From NCBI GenBank assembly GCA_046538945.1, contig JBKHHW010000009.1:1-42088 (forward strand): a stretch of DNA of 42,088 nt, given 5' to 3'. Below the pieces are notes generated by a model, which saw nothing but the letters and a program-made list of their open reading frames with translations, was not told where the DNA came from and did not search any database. Below, piece after piece: positions 16,435-25,420 of the stretch. Position 1 is the stretch's first letter, and each line of letters begins with the position of its first letter. The stretch comes from JAEZKC01 sp046538945. Lineage in GTDB: Bacteria > Fibrobacterota > Chitinivibrionia > Chitinivibrionales > Chitinispirillaceae. Position numbers and translations under genes: made by a program.

Positions 16435-17828
16435 TTGCTGAAACCTTCAACGATTTTTTCCAGCCGAATACCTCTGGATCCTTTCAGCAGCACAGTTTCG
16501 CCTGCTTTAAGCACCTTACGAGCGATCTCCAGTGCTTTTTCGGAATCAGCGGCTTTATAGACTTTTCTGGAAGACAGTCCTGCATTCAATGCACCCTCAA
16601 CGATATACGGGGCGTAATTCCCGACTGCGATTATTTTCCCGACCTCAGATCTGACAAGTTCTTCACCAAGCTTCAGATGCAGTTTGCGGGTGTATTTCTC
16701 CAATTCGAGCATATCCCCCACAATGGCAACCCGTTTGGTCTTCGATGGTGTTATGTCGACCAGATACCGGATAGCGCTGCTCATTGAGGAAGGATTCGCG
16801 TTGTAGCAATCTACAATAAACCTGATTCCTTCCTTTTCCTCCAACATTCCCCTGAGTGATACCGGGTTGAGAGACGAGAGAGCCTGACGGATAAGTTCAT
16901 CGGGAATTCTGCACCTTCTGGCGATATAGATCGCAGGGAGAACACTGTATATGAAATGTCTTCCCGAAACACGCAGAGCAAACTCCTGGTCCTCAATCAT
17001 GAAGGTAACACCTGTAGTGGAAACCCGGATATTTTCCGCTCTGATGTCGCATTTGGGAGTAGTTCCAAACAGTACTGTTTTCAGACCTCTCTCCCGGGCC
17101 CCTTTCACCAGACGGGAGTCGTCTCCGTTAAGAAGCATGAACCCATTTTTGCTCAAACCGTCTGCGATTTCAAACTTCGCCTGAGTGGTACCCTTGAGTG
17201 AGCCGAAAAGTCCTACATGCGCATAACCGATATTGGTGATGACCGCGATATCAGGAGCGGCGATCTTTGAAAGCGGATGTATTTCGCCAATATGATTAGC
17301 ACCCATTTCAATCACACCCGCCCATTCATCACCATCGAACCTCAACAGACTCAGCGGCACACCTATGTGATTGTTCCAGTTCGAATATGTTTCACCGACT
17401 TTTATAACCTGGCTAAGGACGGATGAGATGAAGCTTCTGGTGGTTGTTTTACCATTTGAACCAGTCACACCGATGACAAGTAGTCCCATTTCCTTTCTGT
17501 ACCGAGCGGCGATGCGCTGCACAGCCTTGAGCGTGTTTCTCACAACGATGCATTTTTTCCGATACTTCTCAGTCACAAGTTTGATGCCGGCCTTATCCAC
17601 AACCGCAGCTACCGCACCTTTTTCAAAGGCAGATGCGATATATTTATGACCATCGTCATTATCTGTTCGCAATGCTACAAATACATCACCGAAAGTGATC
17701 TGTCGGGAATCATTGCACACAGTTTTCACTTTTTTACGGCGCATCGTTTCAGATGCATCCGATTCTGCAGCACCCCACTGGATGAGAGAGCCAACTGTAA
17801 GGGGTGTAGAATTCGATTTATGGCTCAT
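16431..17828 (-). CDS. murF: UDP-MurNAc-tripeptide--D-Ala-D-Ala ligase MurF
   Basis: MurF adds the D-Ala-D-Ala dipeptide, finishing the soluble UDP-MurNAc-pentapeptide. The 465-residue protein has the substrate-domain motif CNDSRQITFGDVFVAL, the ATP loop GVTGSNGKTTTRS, EMGANHIGEI and VITNIGYAHVG. The C-terminal VDCYNANPSSMSSAI and VLLKGSRGIRLEKIVEGF are MurF hallmarks. It overlaps murE upstream and murD downstream by four bases each. Confidence 0.97.
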   Translation of the reverse strand: MSHKSNSTPLTVGSLIQWGAAESDASETMRRKKVKTVCNDSRQITFGDVFVALRTDNDDGHKYIASAFEKGAVAAVVDKAGIKLVTEKYRKKCIVVRNTLKAVQRIAARYRKEMGLLVIGVTGSNGKTTTRSFISSVLSQVIKVGETYSNWNNHIGVPLSLLRFDGDEWAGVIEMGANHIGEIHPLSKIAAPDIAVITNIGYAHVGLFGSLKGTTQAKFEIADGLSKNGFMLLNGDDSRLVKGARERGLKTVLFGTTPKCDIRAENIRVSTTGVTFMIEDQEFALRVSGRHFIYSVLPAIYIARRCRIPDELIRQALSSLNPVSLRGMLEEKEGIRFIVDCYNANPSSMSSAIRYLVDITPSKTKRVAIVGDMLELEKYTRKLHLKLGEELVRSEVGKIIAVGNYAPYIVEGALNAGLSSRKVYKAADSEKALEIARKVLKAGETVLLKGSRGIRLEKIVEGFSK

Positions 17829-19306
17829 CTGCTTTCCTTTTCCATTTCCGAATAGAGCTGTTCGACAATTTCCTTGTCGTTAAAATGATGACGGACGCCG
17901 TTCACTTCCTGATAGGTCTCATGCCCCTTTCCGGCAATGACAATGCAGTCACCTTCCCTGGCAGATCTGAGAGCACAGCGGATAGCCTCAAAGCGGTCGA
18001 CAATGACAGTATGAGGAAAATCAAGAGGAATTCCCTTGAGAACATCATTTATTATCGTTTCCGGTTTTTCACTCCTGGGGTTGTCTGATGTAACAACAGC
18101 TTCGTCGCAATTATTAACAACAGCCTGAGCCATCAGGGGGCGTTTGCTTCTGTCACGATCTCCGCCGCATCCGAAAACAGAGATGAGCTTCCCCTGGGTA
18201 AGAGTACGCGATGTCTTCAATACATTGATCAATGCATCGGGAGTGTGCGCGTAATCAATGATAACTGTGAAAGGAGAATCGATCTGCACTTTGTCCATTC
18301 TGCCGGGAACAGTTTCTATCAAACTGAATGCATTCTGGACAACCGAGGGGTTTATCTTCAAAGCAACAGCTCCGGCCGCCATGGCAGTCATGTTGTATAT
18401 ATTGAAGAAGCCGTTAAGTATAGATGAATAGCGCTGAGTGCGGCCGTCGATTACCAGTTCCACCGTGCACCCGTCCCAATCGCATCTGTAATCAGAAATG
18501 CGCACGTGCGCATCCTCGGATCTTCCGTAAGTCACAATAGTTTCTTCGTCCGCGAGCTCCTGGTACAAACGTCTGCCGTAGTGATCATCGATATTGATCA
18601 CACCGGCTCCGCCCTGCTTCAAATAGTGGGAGAAAAGATTCTTTTTAGCCTGGTAGTAATCCTCCATTGTCCCGTGGAAATCTAGGTGATCTTGAGTCAG
18701 ATTGGTCCATACGGCAACATCATATTTCATACCGGCAACACGCTGGAGAATCAGCGAATGAGACGAGACCTCCATGACAAGACCTTTGGGCTTCCGGGAA
18801 GCTGTGCCGATCATCCGGTAGATATCCAGTGCTTCGGGAGTTGTGTGGGTTGCCTGAGAGCTCTCCCTACCCAAACGAAACTCCACAGTACCGAACATCC
18901 AGGACCACTCTTCGCCTAAAAACGCATCAAAAAGTTTTTTATATAGAAAGGCGGTAGTGGTTTTTCCATTTGTACCAGTAATTCCTACTGTAGCGAGACT
19001 GGAAAGGTCAACTTTCCATAAAGTGTGCCCCAGAATTCCCAGAGCAGCTCTGACATTTGAAACCATTGCCCAGGGAACACTCAGCTCTTCGTGACTGTTT
19101 TCAGAAACAACCGCAACTGCCCCAGCCTGCAGAGCCTGCTGGATGAATCCATCCCCATGGCTTTTCAAACCGGGTACAGCTACGTACAGTGCCCCGGGTT
19201 TCACACGCCGTGAGTCATACACGATATCGGTGATCTGAGGGTCCCCGTCTCCCCCCCTGCCGAGAAGACCGACTCCCGAGTTTTGAAGTAACTGAGAAAA
19301 ATTCAT
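17825..19306 (-). CDS. murE: UDP-MurNAc-L-Ala-D-Glu--diaminopimelate ligase MurE
   Basis: MurE adds the third stem-peptide residue. The 493-residue protein has the ATP loop GTNGKTT (111-117), TNLTQDHLDFHG, DYAHTPDALINVL and FGCGGDRDRSKRP. DNPR at 408-411 is the motif associated with meso-diaminopimelate specificity, so the wall is expected to be of the mDAP type; lysine enzymes have other residues there. It lies 54 bases after ftsI, and its stop overlaps the murF start. Confidence 0.97.
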   Translation of the reverse strand: MNFSQLLQNSGVGLLGRGGDGDPQITDIVYDSRRVKPGALYVAVPGLKSHGDGFIQQALQAGAVAVVSENSHEELSVPWAMVSNVRAALGILGHTLWKVDLSSLATVGITGTNGKTTTAFLYKKLFDAFLGEEWSWMFGTVEFRLGRESSQATHTTPEALDIYRMIGTASRKPKGLVMEVSSHSLILQRVAGMKYDVAVWTNLTQDHLDFHGTMEDYYQAKKNLFSHYLKQGGAGVINIDDHYGRRLYQELADEETIVTYGRSEDAHVRISDYRCDWDGCTVELVIDGRTQRYSSILNGFFNIYNMTAMAAGAVALKINPSVVQNAFSLIETVPGRMDKVQIDSPFTVIIDYAHTPDALINVLKTSRTLTQGKLISVFGCGGDRDRSKRPLMAQAVVNNCDEAVVTSDNPRSEKPETIINDVLKGIPLDFPHTVIVDRFEAIRCALRSAREGDCIVIAGKGHETYQEVNGVRHHFNDKEIVEQLYSEMEKESR

Positions 19307-19360
19307 ACTGCATATCCCTTCATTATTGCCTGAAGTTCTGAGTTCGCTTCGGCAACAGGC

Positions 19361-21319
19361 TTATTTCAGAGTTTCCCTTCCAGTACAGAACAGAGTACAG
19401 GGCTGAAGGGGTTGCAAAACTTTCCCGGCAGAGGGTTCCTGTCTTTTCACAATACCACCACTCCCCACGGCATAAGCCGGAATTCCATTCAGATTCAGAA
19501 TATTAAAAGCGTCCCTGAGGTCTTTTCCCACACAATCCGGTACAACAGCAGAGACACTATCCTTCTGCTCGTCACAATCCGCGGTGAAAAGAAGGACATC
19601 ATCAGAATCAATGACAAAAGTACCTGCTGCGGGAGTCTGATAATGTATGGTATCTCCGCACCCCGAGAATCTGTATGGTATATTCAGAGAATCAAGTTCC
19701 TGTACCACACTGCCGCGTGTTCTCCCGACGTAATCGGAAACCCGCAAATGACTGTTCTGGACTCGATTCAGATTTGATCTCTTTGGTAAAACCTTTTGAG
19801 CGAACTCAAGTTCGGGATGACTGAGTATCTGAGCCATAATTTTTTGAAAAGCAGGCGCTGCAACAGCTCCACCACCGGTTTCTTCCACTGCCGGTTCATC
19901 GATCACCACACCGCAAAGAATAGCCGGATCATCAGCAGGAAGGAAACCGATGAAAGAGGACCAGTGCCGATCTCTACTGTACCCTCCCGCATCAGGCTTC
20001 CTACTTGTCCCGGTTTTCCCGGCTACAGCAATTCCCGTAATCGCGGCTTTTTTTCCAGTACCGCTCACGACCACCTGTGTGAGCATCTTGCGGAGTTTGG
20101 CGGCAACTTTCTCCGAAACGACACGACGTACCGGTTTGACAACGGAAGTATCCCTCACCTTGCCGTTATCAGTAACGATCTTGTCACAAATAACCGGAGT
20201 CACGAGAACACCGCCATTGGCAACACATGCAAAAGGCAGCATCATCTGCAGAAATGTTGAGGATATTTCGTAACCCATTGCCATTGTTACTCTCGTTCTG
20301 CCCGACCACTCGTGAACAGGATGAAGAATACCATCTTCCTCCCCCGGCAGATCCACACCCGTTTTTGCACCGAAGCCGAAATCCCTGCTATATTGATAAA
20401 ACAGATCGTTTCCGAAGACATTTGCAACACGTGCGAAACAGACATTGCTGGACACAGACAAAGCCTCTGTAAAGGTCAGCATCTTGTAAGGAGCATGATC
20501 CCTTATCACCTGATTGTAGATTTTGTATATTCCGTTGTTGCCATCGAGGCTGTCGGTTACGCTGAAATAATTTTCCTGTAATGCAACCGCGGCCGTAACA
20601 ACCTTGAAAGTGGAGCCCGGCTCATAAACTGTGCTGATACACCTGTTTTGTCTTTCAGCAAGAGAATACCGTGAGGGCAAATTGGGATTGAATGATGGTT
20701 CATTGGCCATAGCGAGAATTTTTCCATCATGGGGATTCATGACAATGGCCATGCCACCTTTAGCCTGAGCCGAGGCTACAACCTGTTTAAGAACTGTCTG
20801 CACGATTTTCTGGACATCCAGATCGATTGTCAGATAAAGATCACTCCCGTCCCGAGGTTCCTTTTCAGGAAGGCCGATCTTTCTGTAGGTCTGATGTCTG
20901 CCGTCCTTCTGAATCATTTCCCACCCGTCTTCTCCACGAAGATGGTGATCATAGGTGAATTCAATTCCGCCCAGACCGTAACCATCTCTTCCGACATACC
21001 CAAGCACCGAACCGCTTATCTCCCCTCTGGGATAGACTCTCTGCAGAATCGCTTTTTCCCCTCCGATCTCAGCCCCCAGTACTTCCATGTCTACAGCCAG
21101 CTTTCCCGAAACGCTTGAAGCGAGAATTGCTCCTTTGCGGTCGTGTATACTGCCACGTCTGGCATGTATGATCCTTCTCTGCTGAGCTTGACTTCTGCTT
21201 CTGAGTGCATATCTTTTCCCGTCAATTACCTGTACCACAAAAAGCCTGCCTGCGACAGCTAAACCGAACAACCCCAGAACCACACAGATGAATGCAAGGC
21301 GAACCCGGAACCGCTTCAC
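19361..21319 (-). CDS. ftsI: Division transpeptidase FtsI/SpoVD-type PBP with two PASTA domains
   Basis: A class B penicillin-binding protein that cross-links septal peptidoglycan with FtsW. It has 652 residues from the GTG at 21319, which overlaps the ftsL stop by one base and has AGGAGAAAGAGG upstream; the longer frame from GTG at 21355 lacks a ribosome site. One N-terminal membrane helix (about 7-29) is followed by a PBP dimerisation domain. The transpeptidase domain has catalytic Ser236 in STFK, SSN at 290-292 and KTG at 435-437. Two C-terminal PASTA domains follow (about 530-590 and 590-650), as in PBP2x/SpoVD. PASTA repeats are more usual in Gram-positives but are known in some diderm phyla. 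Confidence 0.94.
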   Translation of the reverse strand: MKRFRVRLAFICVVLGLFGLAVAGRLFVVQVIDGKRYALRSRSQAQQRRIIHARRGSIHDRKGAILASSVSGKLAVDMEVLGAEIGGEKAILQRVYPRGEISGSVLGYVGRDGYGLGGIEFTYDHHLRGEDGWEMIQKDGRHQTYRKIGLPEKEPRDGSDLYLTIDLDVQKIVQTVLKQVVASAQAKGGMAIVMNPHDGKILAMANEPSFNPNLPSRYSLAERQNRCISTVYEPGSTFKVVTAAVALQENYFSVTDSLDGNNGIYKIYNQVIRDHAPYKMLTFTEALSVSSNVCFARVANVFGNDLFYQYSRDFGFGAKTGVDLPGEEDGILHPVHEWSGRTRVTMAMGYEISSTFLQMMLPFACVANGGVLVTPVICDKIVTDNGKVRDTSVVKPVRRVVSEKVAAKLRKMLTQVVVSGTGKKAAITGIAVAGKTGTSRKPDAGGYSRDRHWSSFIGFLPADDPAILCGVVIDEPAVEETGGGAVAAPAFQKIMAQILSHPELEFAQKVLPKRSNLNRVQNSHLRVSDYVGRTRGSVVQELDSLNIPYRFSGCGDTIHYQTPAAGTFVIDSDDVLLFTADCDEQKDSVSAVVPDCVGKDLRDAFNILNLNGIPAYAVGSGGIVKRQEPSAGKVLQPLQPCTLFCTGRETLK

Positions 21320-21711
21320 TAACCTCTTTCTCCTGAAATGGAGCGCCGTACCCACGCAAACAATCTGCCGATACCGCTCTGCTCCAGCTTTCGTCCGGCC
21401 TCGCCTCCGTCGATAATCACAATCTGATCCGATGAAGGATAATCAAGTGAAAGTGCTTCCTTTGCCAACCGCTCTATCCGTGCTGTTGAGGACAGTTTTT
21501 CACATTCAAGCCGCAGGGATGCGATCTCCCGGTCAAGAGCCTCAAGCGTGTCGTTCATATTCTCGAGCTCTATTGACACCTGATTTATATGGGACTGTTT
21601 CCACACCAGCGCAAGAGGTCCGGACATAGCTGCCATTAGCAGAACAATTCCAACCAGCATGAAACGCAGTCGTACCACAGGAGATTTCACTTTACTCTCT
21701 TTTTTCCTCAT
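21319..21711 (-). CDS. ftsL: FtsL-like division protein
   Basis: A 130-residue bitopic protein in the ftsL place between rsmH and ftsI. A basic cytoplasmic N-terminus is followed by a membrane helix (about 14-34) and a coiled-coil region (about 40-75, INQVSIELENMNDTLEALDREIASLRLECEKL). The end, TARIERLAKEALSLDYPSSDQIVII, has the usual FtsL pattern. FtsL forms a complex with FtsB and FtsQ that activates FtsWI. Identity among FtsL proteins is low, so the call rests on length, topology and place. The ATG overlaps the rsmH stop. Confidence 0.88.
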   Translation of the reverse strand: MRKKESKVKSPVVRLRFMLVGIVLLMAAMSGPLALVWKQSHINQVSIELENMNDTLEALDREIASLRLECEKLSSTARIERLAKEALSLDYPSSDQIVIIDGGEAGRKLEQSGIGRLFAWVRRSISGERG

Positions 21712-22655
21712 ACCAACTCCGTTTCGGTCCTCTCAGCCACTCGCAGACGAGCACTCCTGGAACGGGGATTAACCGCGATTTCCTGTTCCGATGCTGTCAC
21801 AGCTTTTCTGTTTACGCGCTTAAGGTACACGGGTTTACTGCAGCTGCACACCGGAAGTTCAGGAGGACAAATGCAACTCTCTTCGGCCTCTCTGATGAAT
21901 TCCTTGACTATCCGGTCCTCAAGGGAGTGATAACTGATAACTGCCAGGCGTCCACCTGCAGCCAAAAACTTCACCGATTTCGCCAAAAAAACCTGCAGTT
22001 CCTCCAGTTCCCTGTTCACTGCTATCCTAAGGGCCTGAAACAGTTTCGCAAAAATCTGAATTTTAATGTTTTTTCCGTATTCACTTTCTATACACGCCCT
22101 CAAATCGGAAGAGGTGTTTATTTCATGCTGCTTCAGGTACTCTTTTATAACTCCGGCCATCCTCTGCGGATTCCTGATCTCACCGTACTCACCAAGAATC
22201 CTGGCAAGCTCACCTTCATCAACCGACTTCAGCAGTTCCCTTGCGGTAATCCCTTCTGACTGATCCATTCTCATGTCCAGATCAGCCTCCTGCATATAGG
22301 AGAAACCCCGTTCCGCAGCGTCAATCTGCTTGGATGACACCCCAAGATCAACCAGCACACCATCAAGCTTTCCTATACCGTTGTCCTCCAGCACCTGGTC
22401 AAACGAGGCGAAGCGACTCTTTTGGAGAACGACCTTCGGTTTGAGATTGCTGATCCGGGAGCTTATGTTATCCAGAGCCTGGCTATCTCTGTCAATTCCT
22501 ATGATCGTACCTTTTTCAGACAGACGATCCGCAAATGCCCTGAAATGACCACCCCCTCCCAAAGTACCGTCAAGGTATGTCCCGTTTTCCTTTATCGACA
22601 GCAGATCTAAAACTTCGTGCACCAGCACGGGTATATGATAGTCACTCCGCTTCAT
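21708..22655 (-). CDS. rsmH: 16S rRNA (cytosine-1402-N4)-methyltransferase RsmH
   Basis: RsmH (MraW) methylates N4 of C1402 in 16S rRNA at the ribosomal P site. The 315-residue protein has the family start HIPVLVHEVLDLL, the SAM-binding YLDGTLGGGGHF and GIDRDSQAL, LDGVLVDLGVSSKQID, DLDMRMD and AVISYHSLEDRIVKEF. A cysteine-rich segment near the C-terminus (CICPPELPVCSC) is typical of many RsmH proteins. It is the second gene of the dcw cluster and overlaps mraZ by four bases. Confidence 0.97.
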   Translation of the reverse strand: MKRSDYHIPVLVHEVLDLLSIKENGTYLDGTLGGGGHFRAFADRLSEKGTIIGIDRDSQALDNISSRISNLKPKVVLQKSRFASFDQVLEDNGIGKLDGVLVDLGVSSKQIDAAERGFSYMQEADLDMRMDQSEGITARELLKSVDEGELARILGEYGEIRNPQRMAGVIKEYLKQHEINTSSDLRACIESEYGKNIKIQIFAKLFQALRIAVNRELEELQVFLAKSVKFLAAGGRLAVISYHSLEDRIVKEFIREAEESCICPPELPVCSCSKPVYLKRVNRKAVTASEQEIAVNPRSRSARLRVAERTETELV

Positions 22656-23104
22656 TTCTGTGCCAGTCCTGTCTCGACGGATTGAAAAAACACGTCATCG
22701 AAATCATCTGCCATGCCCAGGTATTCCTCATACCGAGCAGTATCCCATATTTCTATATAAGTAGCCTGACCTACCAGGGTTACCTCTTTGGCTATGCCGG
22801 CAACTTTCATTTGAGCTGCAGAAAGTGTGATCCGTCCCTGACCATCAAGTGTGGAGTCGCTGAGGATGCTGAAAAGGAGGCGTTTATGGCGGACAGTCTG
22901 AGGGGTTTCAGGACGGCTGGCCAGTTCGGATTCGTAGGTGTCCCAAAGGTCTCTGGGGTAGGCTCGGAGACAGTTGCTTGGTCCGCGGACAACAACAAAG
23001 GTCTCCTCAGCTTCGGGACAAAGTGCTTTCCGGAACTTAGCCGGAATGTTCACCCTGCCCTTGGCGTCGATAGAGTAGTCGTACCTGCCTCGAAACCGCC
23101 CCAT
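22652..23104 (-). CDS. mraZ: Transcriptional regulator MraZ
   Basis: MraZ is an AbrB-like DNA-binding protein that regulates its own dcw operon. The 150-residue protein has the duplicated swapped-hairpin fold: MGRFRGRYDYSIDAKGRVNIPAKFR in the first repeat and STLDGQGRITLSAAQM in the second. I start at the ATG at 23104, where family members usually begin; a TTG at 23119 would add five residues. GGGGA six bases upstream is both the ribosome site and part of a predicted MraZ box, so binding of MraZ could also touch translation signals. It is the first gene of the dcw cluster. Confidence 0.96.
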   Translation of the reverse strand: MGRFRGRYDYSIDAKGRVNIPAKFRKALCPEAEETFVVVRGPSNCLRAYPRDLWDTYESELASRPETPQTVRHKRLLFSILSDSTLDGQGRITLSAAQMKVAGIAKEVTLVGQATYIEIWDTARYEEYLGMADDFDDVFFQSVETGLAQK

Positions 23105-23112
23105 CACAATTC

Positions 23113-23147
23113 CCCACAATTACCCACGTTTACACACTTTTACCCCT
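23113..23147 (-). promoter_or_regulatory. Predicted MraZ operator, four boxes with 10-bp spacing
   Basis: On the minus strand, boxes AGGGG (23147-23143), GTGTG (23137-23133), GTGGG (23127-23123) and GTGGG (23117-23113) are set exactly ten bases apart between the mraZ -10 and the start codon. E. coli MraZ is known to bind TGGGN repeats separated by five bases, the same period. The array covers the expected transcription start and the ribosome site, so autorepression is the simplest reading. Confidence 0.75.
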
Positions 23148-23148
23148 T

Positions 23149-23177
23149 AGAATACTATATAGGGATGATAGTGTCAA
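23149..23177 (-). promoter_or_regulatory. dcw operon promoter
   Basis: On the minus strand a perfect -35 TTGACA (23177-23172), a 17-base spacer and TATTCT (23154-23149) precede mraZ. An overlapping TATATA could serve as an alternative -10. A start about seven bases further would fall inside the MraZ box array. It lies downstream of the terminator at 23260-23295, so the cluster should be insulated from the gene before it. Confidence 0.75.
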
Positions 23178-23259
23178 GTTTTTTTTATTTCCAGACACCT
23201 CGAGGCAACAGGCCCGGAATTCACCAATCAAAAAACGGAATAGGAAAAGCAAAATGGAA

Positions 23260-23295
23260 TAAAAAAAAAGCAGCTACGATTCGTCGTCGCGCTGC
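23260..23295 (-). terminator. Intrinsic terminator before the dcw cluster
   Basis: On the minus strand GCAGC (23295-23291) pairs with GCTGC (23274-23270). An inner ACGA/TCGT helix with a CGAA loop is followed by a nine-base T run and ATT. It is 28 bases after the stop of the coiled-coil membrane protein gene and ends that transcript before the mraZ promoter. Confidence 0.85.
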
Positions 23296-23322
23296 CAGGC
23301 AGGAACCGCTACCTTAAAGAAT

Positions 23323-23850
23323 TTAGCCTATTTTGGTAAGATCTATCTCTGTAGTATCATCCAAATTGGAGGGATTGAGAAAACGAGTGTCTTCAAAGAG
23401 TCTCAAATTGACTTTATTCTGAGGTTCCTTGCCGTCGTTTTTCTCCTCTTTGAGAATTTTCCTGAGGCGCGATCTCAGGGAATAGTTTTCACTTAAGACT
23501 ACATCGTACTCACGGTGAAGATCGGCAAGTTTTCTTCTCAAAGCGGATGCGTCATCGGAATCACCCAGTTCCTCCGAAACGAACTGATCGAGGGATTTCT
23601 GCTGAAGAGAAATTGATTGAGTCATATAGGAAATCGCACTCTCCAGTTCAGAAAGGCGCTTTTCCAATTCCTTCACGGGGCGTTCCTGATTAGCCGCAGT
23701 GTGATGAGCACCACTGTTGAACTGCTGGACCTGATTTTTCAAAACCTGATCAGAACTGTTGGGGTACTTCTGCTGCACAAGATAAACAACAAGGAAAACA
23801 AATACGCCAAGGCCGATAACGGGAAGTATCCAAAGAAATTCTATACTCAT
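23323..23850 (-). CDS. Membrane-anchored coiled-coil protein, unknown function
   Basis: A 175-residue protein I cannot assign to a family. It has one N-terminal membrane helix (about 6-26, LWILPVIGLGVFVFLVVYLV) and a short linker. Coiled-coil stretches follow (about 58-85, VKELEKRLSELESAISYMTQSISLQQKSL, and about 105-135), then a charged C-terminus. There is no signal cleavage site and the segment after the helix is charged, so the bulk may be cytoplasmic, a layout shared by several division and cell-shape scaffolds. It sits just upstream of mraZ in the same direction but is separated by a strong terminator. GGAGCAG precedes the ATG. Confidence 0.75.
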   Translation of the reverse strand: MSIEFLWILPVIGLGVFVFLVVYLVQQKYPNSSDQVLKNQVQQFNSGAHHTAANQERPVKELEKRLSELESAISYMTQSISLQQKSLDQFVSEELGDSDDASALRRKLADLHREYDVVLSENYSLRSRLRKILKEEKNDGKEPQNKVNLRLFEDTRFLNPSNLDDTTEIDLTKIG

Positions 23851-24011
23851 ATCTGCTCCAGTATTACTTCGCGGTAACTCTCTTAATTATATTACAACAT
23901 AAAGGATAGTGTTTCAATATAATTCTGACGATGTGTGATTTTCAAATTTTTGGTCTCAACCGTTAAACAATGTAAATAATTACATACCAGCCAGTTCGAG
24001 GAGCACAACTG

Positions 24012-25364
24012 ATGGAAAAACTACCGATCATGTCAGTTTCCGGAATCAGAGGAAAAGTAGGAGAATCGATAGATGATCTGTTCATTTCCAGAATCGCCTA
24101 TATCCAGACCCGGTTATCAGGTGGAAACAAGATCATAATCGGCAGAGACACTCGGAATACGGGAGAAAGGCTTATGAAAGCCGCGTGCAGAGGAATCCGA
24201 GCCGCCGGTGCGGAGCCGGTGGATATAGGAATCGCTCCGACTCCCACCACCTGTGTTGCGGTTTCTGCTCTTGAAGCAAACGGCGGAATCATCATTACGG
24301 CAAGCCATAACCCTCTTCCCTACAACGGATACAAGATGGTACACGGCTCAGGCAGGCTCTACCGGGCAGAGGAATGTGAAAAGGTGTACACGGAATTTCA
24401 CAGCGGCAACTACCCCGGCGATTCTGAAATCATGCGGTTCGATGACAAACCTTCCCAAACAGTTGATGCCTCCTCCATACATATAGAACGCATTCTCTCC
24501 AAGGTTGATACGGAACTGATCAGATCAAAAAACATCTGTATAGCCGTGGACTCGATAAACGGTGCCGCCGGAGCGGTTTTTCCAAGTCTTCTGGAAAAGC
24601 TCTCGGTCAAATGGGTCGGTGTGCACAACAAACTTGACGGCGATTTCGTTCACAATCCCGAACCCCGTCCCGAACACCTCGGCGACCTCTCCGACCTTTT
24701 GAAAAGCAGACAGGATCTGTGGGGCGGATTTGTTTTTGATCCTGATGCTGACAGGTTGGCCACCATGGGAGAAAACGGAGAGGACATCAGTGAAGAGATG
24801 ACCCTGGTGTTCGCACTGCAGAACCTTCTGACCAAAGGTAAATCCGACATAGCCACAAATCTGTCGACATCGATGCTCATAGATGATGTGGCAGAGCGAA
24901 ACGGCGTAAAAGTATACAGAACCAAAATCGGTGAAGCGAATGTCGTGGAAGGTATGCAGAAGAACGGATGCGCAATTGGCGGAGAAGGCAATGGCGGAGT
25001 CATCTATCCGGAGATTTCAACCGTCAGAGATGGTCTCGCGGCAATAGCCCTGATAATTGAACTGATGGCCAAAACAGAAAAGAAACTTACCCAGCTTGCC
25101 TCCGAATGGCCTGCCTATTCTATAGTAAAAGAAAAGATCTCCTGTGAAGGTGTTGATCCGACCCAGATCATAAACAGACTGACTCAGAACTTCGAGGACG
25201 AAAAAACGGATCTCACCGACGGACTCAAGATAATCAGGGAATACGGATGGGTGCACCTGAGGCCCTCCAATACCGAACCGATCATCCGCTGCTATGCGGA
25301 AGCCAAAACACAGCAGCTCGCAAGGGAACTGGCCGATATGGTGATGAACGAGGCCGCGAAATAG
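24012..25364 (+). CDS. Phosphohexomutase, GlmM/phosphomannomutase type
   Basis: A 450-residue alpha-D-phosphohexomutase. The catalytic serine loop is TASHNP (Ser98), the metal loop DPDADR, the sugar-binding loop GGEGNGGVIYP and the phosphate-binding loop RPSNTEPIIR, so all four functional loops are intact. The GEGNGG sugar loop resembles the archaeal-type phosphoglucosamine/phosphomannomutase branch more than classical bacterial GlmM (GEQSGH). If it acts as GlmM it would make glucosamine-1-phosphate for UDP-GlcNAc, feeding the dcw enzymes; mannose or glucose phosphates are alternatives. GAGGAG precedes the ATG. It is divergent from the coiled-coil protein gene. Confidence 0.9.
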   Translation: MEKLPIMSVSGIRGKVGESIDDLFISRIAYIQTRLSGGNKIIIGRDTRNTGERLMKAACRGIRAAGAEPVDIGIAPTPTTCVAVSALEANGGIIITASHNPLPYNGYKMVHGSGRLYRAEECEKVYTEFHSGNYPGDSEIMRFDDKPSQTVDASSIHIERILSKVDTELIRSKNICIAVDSINGAAGAVFPSLLEKLSVKWVGVHNKLDGDFVHNPEPRPEHLGDLSDLLKSRQDLWGGFVFDPDADRLATMGENGEDISEEMTLVFALQNLLTKGKSDIATNLSTSMLIDDVAERNGVKVYRTKIGEANVVEGMQKNGCAIGGEGNGGVIYPEISTVRDGLAAIALIIELMAKTEKKLTQLASEWPAYSIVKEKISCEGVDPTQIINRLTQNFEDEKTDLTDGLKIIREYGWVHLRPSNTEPIIRCYAEAKTQQLARELADMVMNEAAK

Positions 25365-25420
25365 TTATCCACCTGAACAGGGCGTTTCATAAACAGATGC
25401 TTTTTGACAAGAGGGGCAGT

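Noticed and set aside
22577..23317. Plus-strand open frame of 246 codons opposite mraZ and its promoter
   Set aside because: It crosses the mraZ gene, the dcw promoter and a terminator; composition is not protein-like and mraZ is unambiguous.
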